Position numbers and translations under genes: made by a program. DNA of 11,762 nt from RGIG1681 sp045648025 (GTDB taxonomy: Bacteria > Bacillota > Clostridia > Christensenellales > UBA1242), in assembly GCA_045648025.1 (NCBI GenBank), contig JAZRNH010000036.1:1-11762 (forward strand), written 5' to 3'. Position 1 is the stretch's first letter; each line of letters starts with the position of its first letter. Shown here in pieces: positions 5,881-11,762 of this stretch. The notes under the pieces are model-generated. The model did no database searches, was not told where the DNA came from, and saw only the letters and a program-made list of their open reading frames with translations.

Positions 5881-6294
5881 ATGGATTATTTATCTGGAAA
5901 GCAAAATGCTCAAATTGCATCTGACAAAGTTGAGAAATCAGGAAGAAAGTCAAAAAAAGAAGAATCAGTTTTTTCTGAATTTTGCAATAATGTTATCGCA
6001 TGTTTAAATCCTGATGAACAAGCTGTTATTTGTGAAAAGTTTTTGAATCCTGAAATTATTTCAGTTATGAAGGATAAAGAGCTTATTGAATGTATTAATG
6101 CATTTTTCAAAAACAACTTAAATATTTCTGAAACTAGCAGAAATGCTTACTTGCATAGAAATACCTTGCTTTATAGAATTGATAAGATTTACAAAATTAC
6201 TGGTTTGAATATCAGAAAATTTGAAGAAGCAATGAGTTTTAGATTACTTACTATTGTTTATGAAAAAATGAGTGAAAGGATTGGCAGAAAATAA
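5881..6294 (+). CDS. Small PucR/CdaR-type helix-turn-helix protein
   Basis: The 137-residue protein carries the C-terminal DNA-binding helix-turn-helix of PucR/CdaR regulators. The segment NLNISETSRNAYLHRNTLLY (79-98), continuing RIDKIYKITGLNIR, matches the family pattern N-x-S-E-T-A-x-x-L-x-x-H-R-N-T-L-x-Y-R-x-x-K-I-x-x-x-T-G-L. The preceding FLNPEIISVMKDKELIECIN also fits the helical lead-in of that domain. Residues 1-28 are polar and basic and probably disordered. The usual large sensor and GGDEF-like regions of PucR proteins are missing. ATG 5881 is chosen from the AAGGAG 6 bases upstream; the in-frame ATG at 5857 abuts the -10 and cannot be used. The stop overlaps the nth start by one base (TAATG), so it is coupled to nth. 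Its target is unknown; autoregulation of this operon is one possibility. Confidence 0.75.
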   Translation: MDYLSGKQNAQIASDKVEKSGRKSKKEESVFSEFCNNVIACLNPDEQAVICEKFLNPEIISVMKDKELIECINAFFKNNLNISETSRNAYLHRNTLLYRIDKIYKITGLNIRKFEEAMSFRLLTIVYEKMSERIGRK

Positions 6295-6923
6295 TGAAAT
6301 CAAATATTTTGGCTATCATTGATAGAGTTGATAAACTTTATCCAAATCCAAAATGTGAACTGGTTTTTCATTCTAATTATGAACTTTTGGTTGCTGTTAT
6401 TCTTTCTGCTCAATGCACTGATAAAAGAGTTAACAAAGTTACTAATGAACTCTTTAAAGAATACAACACGGCTAATAAAATGATAACTTTGTCACAAGAA
6501 GAATTAGAAAATAAAATTCGTCCTTGTGGCTTTTTTCATAACAAGGCTAAACATATTCTTGCAGCATCAAAAGAAATTGTTGAAAAATATGGTGGGGAAA
6601 TTCCAAAAACAAAGCAAGAATTAAAACAACTTGCCGGAGTTGGTGAAAAAACTGCGAATGTTGTTGTGGCAACGGCTTACAATGAACCCGCAATTGCTGT
6701 TGATACCCATGTTTTTAGAGTTTCAAACAGACTTGGTCTTGCAAATGGAAAAGTTGTTTCAAAAGTTCAAAAAGATTTGGAAAAGAATCTTCCTAAAGAT
6801 AAATGGATAAAGTTTCATTATGCATTGGTTCTTCATGGCAGATATGTTTGCAAGTCTCAAAAACCAAATTGTTTAGCTTGTGAACTAAAAGATTTGTGTA
6901 AAGAATTTAATAAGAAAAAATAA
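6294..6923 (+). CDS. nth: Endonuclease III, DNA glycosylase/AP lyase
   Basis: Base-excision-repair enzyme that removes oxidised pyrimidines and nicks the abasic site. The 209 residues match the family length of about 210. The helix-hairpin-helix LAGVGEKTANVV (113-124) contains the catalytic lysine K119 (K120 in E. coli), and D137 in AVDTHVFR is the catalytic aspartate (D138). The C-terminal iron-sulfur loop is complete: C186-x6-C193-x2-C196-x5-C202, binding a [4Fe-4S] cluster. All key residues are present, so the enzyme should be active. The ATG overlaps the stop of the preceding HTH gene, and AAAGGA at 6275-6280 can serve as ribosome binding site, somewhat distant at 13 bases. obgE follows after 11 bases. 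Confidence 0.95.
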   Translation: MKSNILAIIDRVDKLYPNPKCELVFHSNYELLVAVILSAQCTDKRVNKVTNELFKEYNTANKMITLSQEELENKIRPCGFFHNKAKHILAASKEIVEKYGGEIPKTKQELKQLAGVGEKTANVVVATAYNEPAIAVDTHVFRVSNRLGLANGKVVSKVQKDLEKNLPKDKWIKFHYALVLHGRYVCKSQKPNCLACELKDLCKEFNKKK

Positions 6924-6934
6924 TTGGAGAAATT

Positions 6935-8209
6935 ATGTATTTAGATAGAGTTAAAATTTTTATTAAAGCGGGAAATGGTGGAAATGGAAAAACAAGTTTC
7001 CACACTGAAAAATATGTTGAAAAGGGTGGTCCTGATGGTGGCGATGGTGGTCATGGTGGATCAGTCATTTTTGTTGCCGACAGAAGTATTGATAGTTTGA
7101 TTGATTTTAGATTCACAAAACATTTTAGAGCTGAAGCTGGTGCAAATGGCGGCAGTGCTAATATGAGAGGAAAAAATGGTCAAAATTTAATTATTAAAGT
7201 GCCATGTGGAACTGTTATTAGAGATAATGAAACTGAAAAGATTATCTGTGATTTGTTTGAAGATGGAAGTTCCATTACAGTTTTAAAAGGTGGTCTTGGT
7301 GGACTTGGAAATGCTAGATTTAAGTCATCAACAAGACAAAGACCATCGTTTTCACAGACTGGTCAGCTTTGTGAAGAAAAAGAGGTTATTTTGGAACTCA
7401 AAACCATTGCTGATGTTGGATTGATTGGTTTTCCTAATGTTGGAAAAAGCACAATTTTGTCAATGCTTACAAATGCAAAGCCAAAGATTGCAAACTATCA
7501 TTTCACAACACTTGCTCCAAATATTGGTGTATGTAAACATTCAGGCGGTTCATTTGTTATTGCAGATATTCCTGGACTTATTGAAGGTGCAAGTGAAGGT
7601 GTTGGTCTTGGACATTATTTTTTAAGACATATTGAAAGAACTAGACTTCTTCTTCATGTTGTTGATATTTCTGGAAGTGAAGAAAGAGATCCTTACGAAG
7701 ATTTTAAAATTGTAAATAATGAACTTAAAAAACATGGTGAATCGGTTGAAAATCTTCCACAAGTAATTGTTCTCAATAAACTTGATTTGGTTGATGATGA
7801 AAGCAAAATTTCTGATTTTAAAAAGAAAGTTTCAAGACTCAAAACAAAATATCAAATTGTTGAAGTTTCAGCGGTTTCTAATAGAAACTTAGATGAACTT
7901 TTGAAAGTTACAATTGAAAAGCTTAAAGAACTTCCACCAAAACAAAAACTTGAATATGAACCATTTGTTTATGAAAGACCAAATCCAAACAAATATGAAA
8001 TTATTGAAGTTGGTGATAATGAATTTGAAGTGGTTGGTGGATTTATTGATGAACTTGTTAGAGGTGTTGTGCTTAGCGATTTTCAATCTTTTTCATATTT
8101 CCAAAAAGTGCTTAAAGATAAGGGCATTATTAAAGAATTGAAAAAGAGAGGTGCTGATGAAACCTCTACAATAAGAATTAAAGATATTGAATTTGAAATT
8201 AAAGAATAA
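6935..8209 (+). CDS. obgE: Obg/CgtA GTPase, ribosome assembly and stress
   Basis: Essential GTPase that binds the 50S subunit, monitors its maturation and responds to (p)ppGpp. The 424 residues show all three domains. The glycine-rich Obg fold is about 1-157, with GGPDGGDGGHGGSV (31-44) and LKGGLGGLGN (117-126). The G domain has G1 GFPNVGKS (165-172), TT at 191-192 (G2), G3 DIPG (211-214), G4 NKLD (281-284) and G5 SAV (312-314). The C-terminal OCT domain (about 345-424) includes GGFIDELVRGVVLSD. No key residue is missing. TTGGAG lies 6 bases before the ATG. It is part of the nth operon and is followed 14 bases later by yhbY, another ribosome-assembly gene, an arrangement common in bacteria. 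Confidence 0.97.
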   Translation: MYLDRVKIFIKAGNGGNGKTSFHTEKYVEKGGPDGGDGGHGGSVIFVADRSIDSLIDFRFTKHFRAEAGANGGSANMRGKNGQNLIIKVPCGTVIRDNETEKIICDLFEDGSSITVLKGGLGGLGNARFKSSTRQRPSFSQTGQLCEEKEVILELKTIADVGLIGFPNVGKSTILSMLTNAKPKIANYHFTTLAPNIGVCKHSGGSFVIADIPGLIEGASEGVGLGHYFLRHIERTRLLLHVVDISGSEERDPYEDFKIVNNELKKHGESVENLPQVIVLNKLDLVDDESKISDFKKKVSRLKTKYQIVEVSAVSNRNLDELLKVTIEKLKELPPKQKLEYEPFVYERPNPNKYEIIEVGDNEFEVVGGFIDELVRGVVLSDFQSFSYFQKVLKDKGIIKELKKRGADETSTIRIKDIEFEIKE

Positions 8210-8223
8210 AAGAAGGTGATTGT

Positions 8224-8517
8224 ATGTTAAATTCTAAACAAAGAGCAAAACTTCGCTCTATTGCTAGTACAATTCAAGCAACAACAATTATGGGTAAAGA
8301 AGGTTTAACAGAAACAGTTCTTGCTCAAATTGATAGAGAACTTACAGCTAGAGAACTTGTTAAAGTTTCTGTGTTGGAAACAGCTGAAGCATCAGCAAGA
8401 GATTATTTAATTGAAGCAGCTGATAAACTTAAAGCAGAACAGGTTTGTTTTATTGGCAAAAAGTTTGTACTTTATAGAAAGTCTAACAAACAAGGTATTA
8501 AACATATTGAATTTTAA
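8224..8517 (+). CDS. yhbY: YhbY/CRM-domain RNA-binding ribosome assembly protein
   Basis: Single-domain CRM protein of 97 residues that associates with pre-50S particles. MLNSKQRAKLRSIA is the usual opening. MGKEGLTETVLAQI carries the family GxxG RNA-binding turn, and IGKKFVLYRKS is the conserved C-terminal strand. Length matches E. coli YhbY (97). AAGGTGAT at 8213-8220 supplies the ribosome binding site. It is the last gene of the operon. Its stop codon lies inside the left arm of an A/T-only inverted repeat, and no G+C-rich terminator follows. Confidence 0.95.
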   Translation: MLNSKQRAKLRSIASTIQATTIMGKEGLTETVLAQIDRELTARELVKVSVLETAEASARDYLIEAADKLKAEQVCFIGKKFVLYRKSNKQGIKHIEF

Positions 8518-8545
8518 TTTTTCAAATCATTGACAAATTAAAATT
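8510..8545. repeat. Perfect 11-bp A/T inverted repeat at the yhbY end and T-box promoter
   Basis: AATTTTAATTT (8510-8520) is the exact reverse complement of AAATTAAAATT (8535-8545), with a 14-base loop. The left arm includes the yhbY stop codon. The right arm starts at the last base of the TTGACA -35. It could act as a weak bidirectional terminator or simply reflect A/T richness. Confidence 0.45.
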
Positions 8546-8558
8546 TTCGTGTTAGACT
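8530..8558 (+). promoter_or_regulatory. Promoter of the T-box/pheST transcript
   Basis: A consensus -35, TTGACA (8530-8535), a 17-base spacer and TAGACT (8553-8558) form the promoter. The TGT before the -10 gives an extended -10. Transcription would start near 8565, just ahead of the conserved 5' strand of T-box stem I. This is the only perfect -35 in the window, fitting the need for constant initiation with control by attenuation. Confidence 0.78.
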
Positions 8559-8564
8559 TAACTC

Positions 8565-8812
8565 ATTATTTTATAAAAGCTATGAAAGTGATTTAGTAGT
8601 TTGTGATTATTTGGTTTTAGAGAGCAAAATCGTAGGCTGAAAGTTTTGCACCAAACCTCAAATGAAATTCGGCACCGGAGCTGAATATGGAAACATATTT
8701 CGATTTAATGCTATCGTTAAAGCAAATAAGGTGATAAATTTTATCACGAAATAAGGTGGTACCACGCGATAAGTCTTGCGTCCTTATATTGGGACTTGCA
8801 AGGCTTTTTTTG
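8565..8812 (+). promoter_or_regulatory. T-box riboswitch (tRNA-Phe sensing) controlling pheST
   Basis: A 5' leader that binds uncharged tRNA-Phe and lets transcription proceed when phenylalanine charging is low. AGCT at 8578-8581 pairs with AGCT at 8679-8682 to close stem I. GATTTAGTAG after ATGAAAGT matches the stem I AG/AGTA region. AGAGAG, a CAAAA/TTTTG helix and GGCTGAAAG are the distal stem I elements. TGAAATTCGGC places the specifier codon TTC (Phe) at 8668-8670. Hairpins AATATG/CATATT and GTGATA/TATCAC follow, the latter being a good stem III. AAGGTGGTACCACG (8753-8766) is the canonical T-box. Its TGGT would pair with the ACCA end of a tRNA having discriminator A, as tRNA-Phe has. The leader ends in the intrinsic terminator at 8771-8811. 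Confidence 0.95.
8771..8811 (+). terminator. T-box attenuator terminator
   Basis: AAGTCTTGC-GTCC (8771-8783) pairs with GGAC-TT-GCAAGGCTT (8792-8806), interrupted by a 2-base bulge and one wobble. A run of seven T (8805-8811) follows. The left arm overlaps the 3' side of the T-box antiterminator, so the two structures are mutually exclusive, as expected for transcription attenuation. Confidence 0.88.
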
Positions 8813-8865
8813 TTATCAAAAATTGCAAAAAATTAATAAAATCATAGAAAAACAGGAGAAAATTT

Positions 8866-9900
8866 ATGGAATTAAACGATATTTGTGTTGTTGAAAAGCA
8901 ATATGATGAAGAAATTAAAACTGTATCTTCACTTGCTGAACTTGAGACTGTTAGGGTGAAATATCTTGGAAAAAAGGGTTATATTACTGATATTATGTCA
9001 AAGTTTAGAGAAGTTCCAGTTGAACAAAAGAAAGAATTTGGTCAAAAAGTTAACTCATTAAAAAATAAAATTGAAACTTCTATTGAAGAAACAAAACTTG
9101 CTCTTGAAAAGGCGGCAATTGAAGCTGAAATTAAAAATACAGAAATGTTTGACTATTCGCTTCCAGTTGATACAAAAACTGGTTCACTTAATCCAAGAAC
9201 AATTATTCAAAAACAAGTTGTTGATATTTTCAAAAATATGGGATTTGTTATTGAAGATGGAAATGAAGTTGAAACAGAATATAACAACTTTGAATCAGTT
9301 AATGTGCCAAAAAATCATCCTGCAAGAGATATGCAAGATACATTCTGGCTTAATAATGGTCAACTTTTAAAAACTCAAACATCAGCTGCTCAAAATAGAA
9401 TTCTTAGAACTTATGGACCTGTTTGTAAGGTTATTTTCCCAGGAAGAGTATTTAGAAATGAGCAACTTGATGCAAGACATGAAAACACATTCTTCCAACT
9501 TGAAGGTGTTGTTGTTGGTAAAAATATTACAGTTGCAAATCTCATTTACTTTGAAAAGGCAATGCTTAAAGCACTCTTTAAAAAAGATATTGAAGTAAGA
9601 TTAAGACCTGGATTTTTCCCATTTACTGAACCAAGTTATGAAATGGATGCAAAATGTCCATTCTGTGGTGGAAGAGGTTGTCATACTTGTGGCGGTTCTG
9701 GTTGGATTGAACTTTGTCCTTGTGGTATGATTCATCCAAATGTTTTAAAAATGGCTGGAATCAATCCTGATGAATATAATGGTTTTGCTTTTGGTTTGGG
9801 ATTTGATAGACTTGTTATGATTAGAACAAATCTTGATGATATTAGACACTTAAACAGCAATAACTTAAAGGTTATGAGTCAATTTAAGACTAAGATGTAA
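8866..9900 (+). CDS. pheS: Phenylalanyl-tRNA synthetase alpha subunit
   Basis: Catalytic subunit of the (alpha-beta)2 class II enzyme that charges tRNA-Phe. The 344 residues have an N-terminal coiled coil (about 1-90) for tRNA contact. The catalytic domain includes HPARDMQDTFWL (151-162), motif 2 FPGRVFRNEQLDARHENTFF (191-210) followed by QLEG, and motif 3 GFAFGLGFDRLVMIR (306-320). A four-cysteine cluster CPFCGGRGCHTC (264-275) is typical of Firmicutes and related PheS. Two further cysteines at 284 and 286 replace the usual LGAG. The HTS triad seen in many PheS is QTS here (171-173). AGGAG stands 7 bases before the ATG. Expression is under the upstream T-box, and pheT follows after 14 bases. 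Confidence 0.97.
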   Translation: MELNDICVVEKQYDEEIKTVSSLAELETVRVKYLGKKGYITDIMSKFREVPVEQKKEFGQKVNSLKNKIETSIEETKLALEKAAIEAEIKNTEMFDYSLPVDTKTGSLNPRTIIQKQVVDIFKNMGFVIEDGNEVETEYNNFESVNVPKNHPARDMQDTFWLNNGQLLKTQTSAAQNRILRTYGPVCKVIFPGRVFRNEQLDARHENTFFQLEGVVVGKNITVANLIYFEKAMLKALFKKDIEVRLRPGFFPFTEPSYEMDAKCPFCGGRGCHTCGGSGWIELCPCGMIHPNVLKMAGINPDEYNGFAFGLGFDRLVMIRTNLDDIRHLNSNNLKVMSQFKTKM

Positions 9901-9914
9901 GGAGAAAAGGGATA

Positions 9915-11762
9915 ATGAAAATTTCTATTAATTGGATAAAAGATTATGTTGATTTATCTGGAATTGAGGTAGATGAACTTGTTAAAAGATTTAATCTTTC
10001 GACTGCAGAAATTGAAGGTGTTGAAAGAAAAGGTGAAGATATTCAAAATATCGTATTTGGTAAAATTTTAAAAATTGAAAAGCATCCTGAAACCGATCAT
10101 TTGCACATTATGCAAGTTGATGTTGGAAATGAAACAATTCAAATTTTAACAAGTGCAACCAATATTTATGAAGGTATGGTTACTGCCGTTTGTAAAGTTG
10201 GAAGTTCTATTAAAGGATTAAAAATTAAACCTACAAAAATGGTAGGTATTGAATCTTGTGGTATGTGTTGTTCAGAAGCGGAACTTGGTGTTGGTAGTGA
10301 TGATGAGGGTTTGATTGATATTAAAGAACCAGTTACTATCGGTCAAGATATTAAAGAAGCATGGCCAATTGATGATATTGTTTTGGAAATTGATAACAAA
10401 TCACTTACAAACAGACCTGATCTTTGGGGTCATTATGGATTGGCAAGAGAATTTGCTGCAATTTTTGATAGACCACTTAAAAAGATGGATCTTGAAGATT
10501 TAAAACAATATGAAAGTCTTCCTGAAATTTCTGTGAATATTGAAACAGAAAATTGTTATAGATATTCTTCAATTTCGATTGAAAATATTTCGGTTAAAAA
10601 ATCACCAAGAGAAATGGCTATTAGACTTAATTATGCTGGTATGAGAGATATCAACTTACTTGCAGATTTAACAAACTATATTATGCTTGATGTTGGTCTT
10701 CCGATGCATGCTTTTGATAATAAAGTTGTTGATGCAATCAATGTTATTGAAGCAGATGGTGAGCTTGTTATGACAACTCTTGAAGGTGAAGAACACAAAC
10801 CACCAAAGGGTGCAGTTTTGATTTCTGATAAAAATAAAGAGCCTGTTGCTATCGCTGGTGTAAAGGGTGGACTTAAATCTGGTATTTCAGATTCAACAAA
10901 TTCAGTTCTTTTTGAAGCGGCTGTGTTTGATTCTGCTGCAATTCGTAAATCTGCAAGAACAATTGGTCTTATTACTGACTCATCACAAAGATATGAAAAG
11001 TCTTTAGATCCAGAAATGACACCTGTTGCAATTGCAAGAATTTTAAAAGTATTAAAATCAATTGATCCAGCTGTTAAAGTTGTTTCAAGATTTAGTGATT
11101 GTTATAAAAAGAAATATGAAAAACTTTCAATTGAATTTGATCCAATGTTTATTGGAAAAATTGTTGGTGAAGATATTTCAAAAGAATTTATTGTAAAGAC
11201 ATTAAAAGCACTTGAATTTGGAATTGAAGAAAGAGGTGATAATCTTGTGGCTTCTGTTCCATCATTTAGAGCTACAAAAGATGTATCTATTAAAGAAGAC
11301 TTGGTTGAAGAAGTTGCAAGACTTTATGGATATGATAACATTAAACCAGCTGCACTTGCATTTGATGCTGCACCACAAAAACTTATTCAATCAATTGAAT
11401 ATGAGTACGATACAAAATTAATGCTTGCAGAAAAATACAATGCAAATGAAATTCACTCTTATTTGTGGAATTTTGAAGATTTTAATAAATTGCATAAAAT
11501 TGATACAAAATCTTATGTTTCACTTTTAGATTCATCAAATGCTGGACAAAGTGGAATTAGAAGCGAATTAATTCCAACATTACTTAGAACTCTTGATGAA
11601 AATAAAAATTATTATGACACTATTAAGGTTTTTGAAATTGCAAGAGTTTGCTCAGGTCTTGATGAAGAAAATATGTGTATTGAAAATAAAAAATTAGCAG
11701 TATTGTTTGCTTCACAAAAGAAGAGTGAATTTGATTTGTTTACAGAACTTAAAACTGCAATC
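9915..11762 (+). CDS. pheT: Phenylalanyl-tRNA synthetase beta subunit (3' end outside window)
   Basis: Structural and editing subunit of the synthetase. The frame is open for 616 codons to the last base; the family is usually about 800, so some 190 residues are missing, including the C-terminal anticodon-binding domain. Visible parts: N-terminal MKISINWIKDYVDL; an EMAP/OB-fold tRNA-binding domain (about 42-150) with KIEKHPETDHLHIMQVDVG; the B3/B4 editing domain (about 205-370) with LTNYIMLDVGLPMHAFD (252-268) and SSQRYEKSLDP (356-366); the B5 domain (about 402-475) with PSFRATKD and EDLVEEVARLYGYDNI (461-476); then the start of the catalytic-like core. The ribosome binding site is GGAG (9901-9904) or AAAGGGA (9906-9912). 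The OB-fold motif ICGAPN common in PheT reads ILTSATN (77-83). Confidence 0.96.
   Translation, partial: MKISINWIKDYVDLSGIEVDELVKRFNLSTAEIEGVERKGEDIQNIVFGKILKIEKHPETDHLHIMQVDVGNETIQILTSATNIYEGMVTAVCKVGSSIKGLKIKPTKMVGIESCGMCCSEAELGVGSDDEGLIDIKEPVTIGQDIKEAWPIDDIVLEIDNKSLTNRPDLWGHYGLAREFAAIFDRPLKKMDLEDLKQYESLPEISVNIETENCYRYSSISIENISVKKSPREMAIRLNYAGMRDINLLADLTNYIMLDVGLPMHAFDNKVVDAINVIEADGELVMTTLEGEEHKPPKGAVLISDKNKEPVAIAGVKGGLKSGISDSTNSVLFEAAVFDSAAIRKSARTIGLITDSSQRYEKSLDPEMTPVAIARILKVLKSIDPAVKVVSRFSDCYKKKYEKLSIEFDPMFIGKIVGEDISKEFIVKTLKALEFGIEERGDNLVASVPSFRATKDVSIKEDLVEEVARLYGYDNIKPAALAFDAAPQKLIQSIEYEYDTKLMLAEKYNANEIHSYLWNFEDFNKLHKIDTKSYVSLLDSSNAGQSGIRSELIPTLLRTLDENKNYYDTIKVFEIARVCSGLDEENMCIENKKLAVLFASQKKSEFDLFTELKTAI

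Noticed and set aside
7178..7185. GGTCAAAA in obgE as a CtsR operator half
   Set aside because: It is a single heptad within a coding region, without the tandem repeat or a promoter nearby.
9376..9384. His to Gln in the HTS triad of PheS as an active-site defect
   Set aside because: I believe Gln occurs at this position in other Clostridia-type PheS, and the Q-L-E-G and motif 3 residues are intact, so the enzyme should work.
1..11762. Alternative genetic code, since none of the eleven visible stop codons is TGA
   Set aside because: Eight TAA and three TAG are unsurprising at this A/T content, Trp is encoded by TGG (for example in mcsB and clpC), and the genes read through at normal lengths without internal TGA.

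Overview
The window is a gene-dense stretch of a low-G+C (roughly 30% by eye) Bacillota-type chromosome. The evidence for Bacillota is the ctsR-mcsA-mcsB-clpC stress operon, a T-box leader in front of pheST, a long-form HPF, AGGAG-type ribosome binding sites and strong A/T codon preference (AGA for Arg). It looks like a fast-evolving Clostridia or Bacilli relative, but I cannot place it further without a search. All genes lie on the + strand. Most are core housekeeping genes, and I see no insertion sequence, phage, CRISPR array, tRNA or rRNA.

Layout: (1) 1-4107 is the 3' part of ctsR, then mcsA, mcsB and clpC, nearly gapless and presumably one transcript. (2) 4125-4760 is hpf with its own extended -10 promoter and an intrinsic terminator. 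(3) 4759-5799 is a monocistronic, heavily eroded ABC-type ATPase. (4) 5828-8517 is an operon of a stand-alone PucR-type helix-turn-helix protein, nth (endonuclease III), obgE and yhbY. (5) 8530-8812 is a promoter and T-box leader with a UUC (Phe) specifier, followed by pheS and the first 616 codons of pheT, which runs off the window.

The most interesting part is the first operon. In Bacillus, McsA activates the arginine kinase McsB, phosphoarginine marks substrates for ClpC, and ClpC passes them to ClpP. Here McsA lacks its first zinc finger. McsB has lost most residues needed for ATP binding and catalysis. ClpC keeps both AAA+ modules, but the ClpP-docking tripeptide (VGF in Bacillus) is replaced by FEK in a loop of unchanged length. 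Read together, these suggest that the phosphoarginine/ClpCP system has been rewired: a McsB pseudokinase serving as scaffold or adaptor, and a ClpC that remodels or disaggregates without ClpP. The residue comparisons use the Bacillus subtilis sequences from memory and need an alignment to confirm.

The second oddity is the ABC-ATPase-like protein at 4810-5799. All its diagnostic motifs are degraded, yet it keeps an open frame, its own promoter and a good ribosome binding site. The small PucR-HTH protein heading the nth-obgE-yhbY operon is a candidate local regulator.
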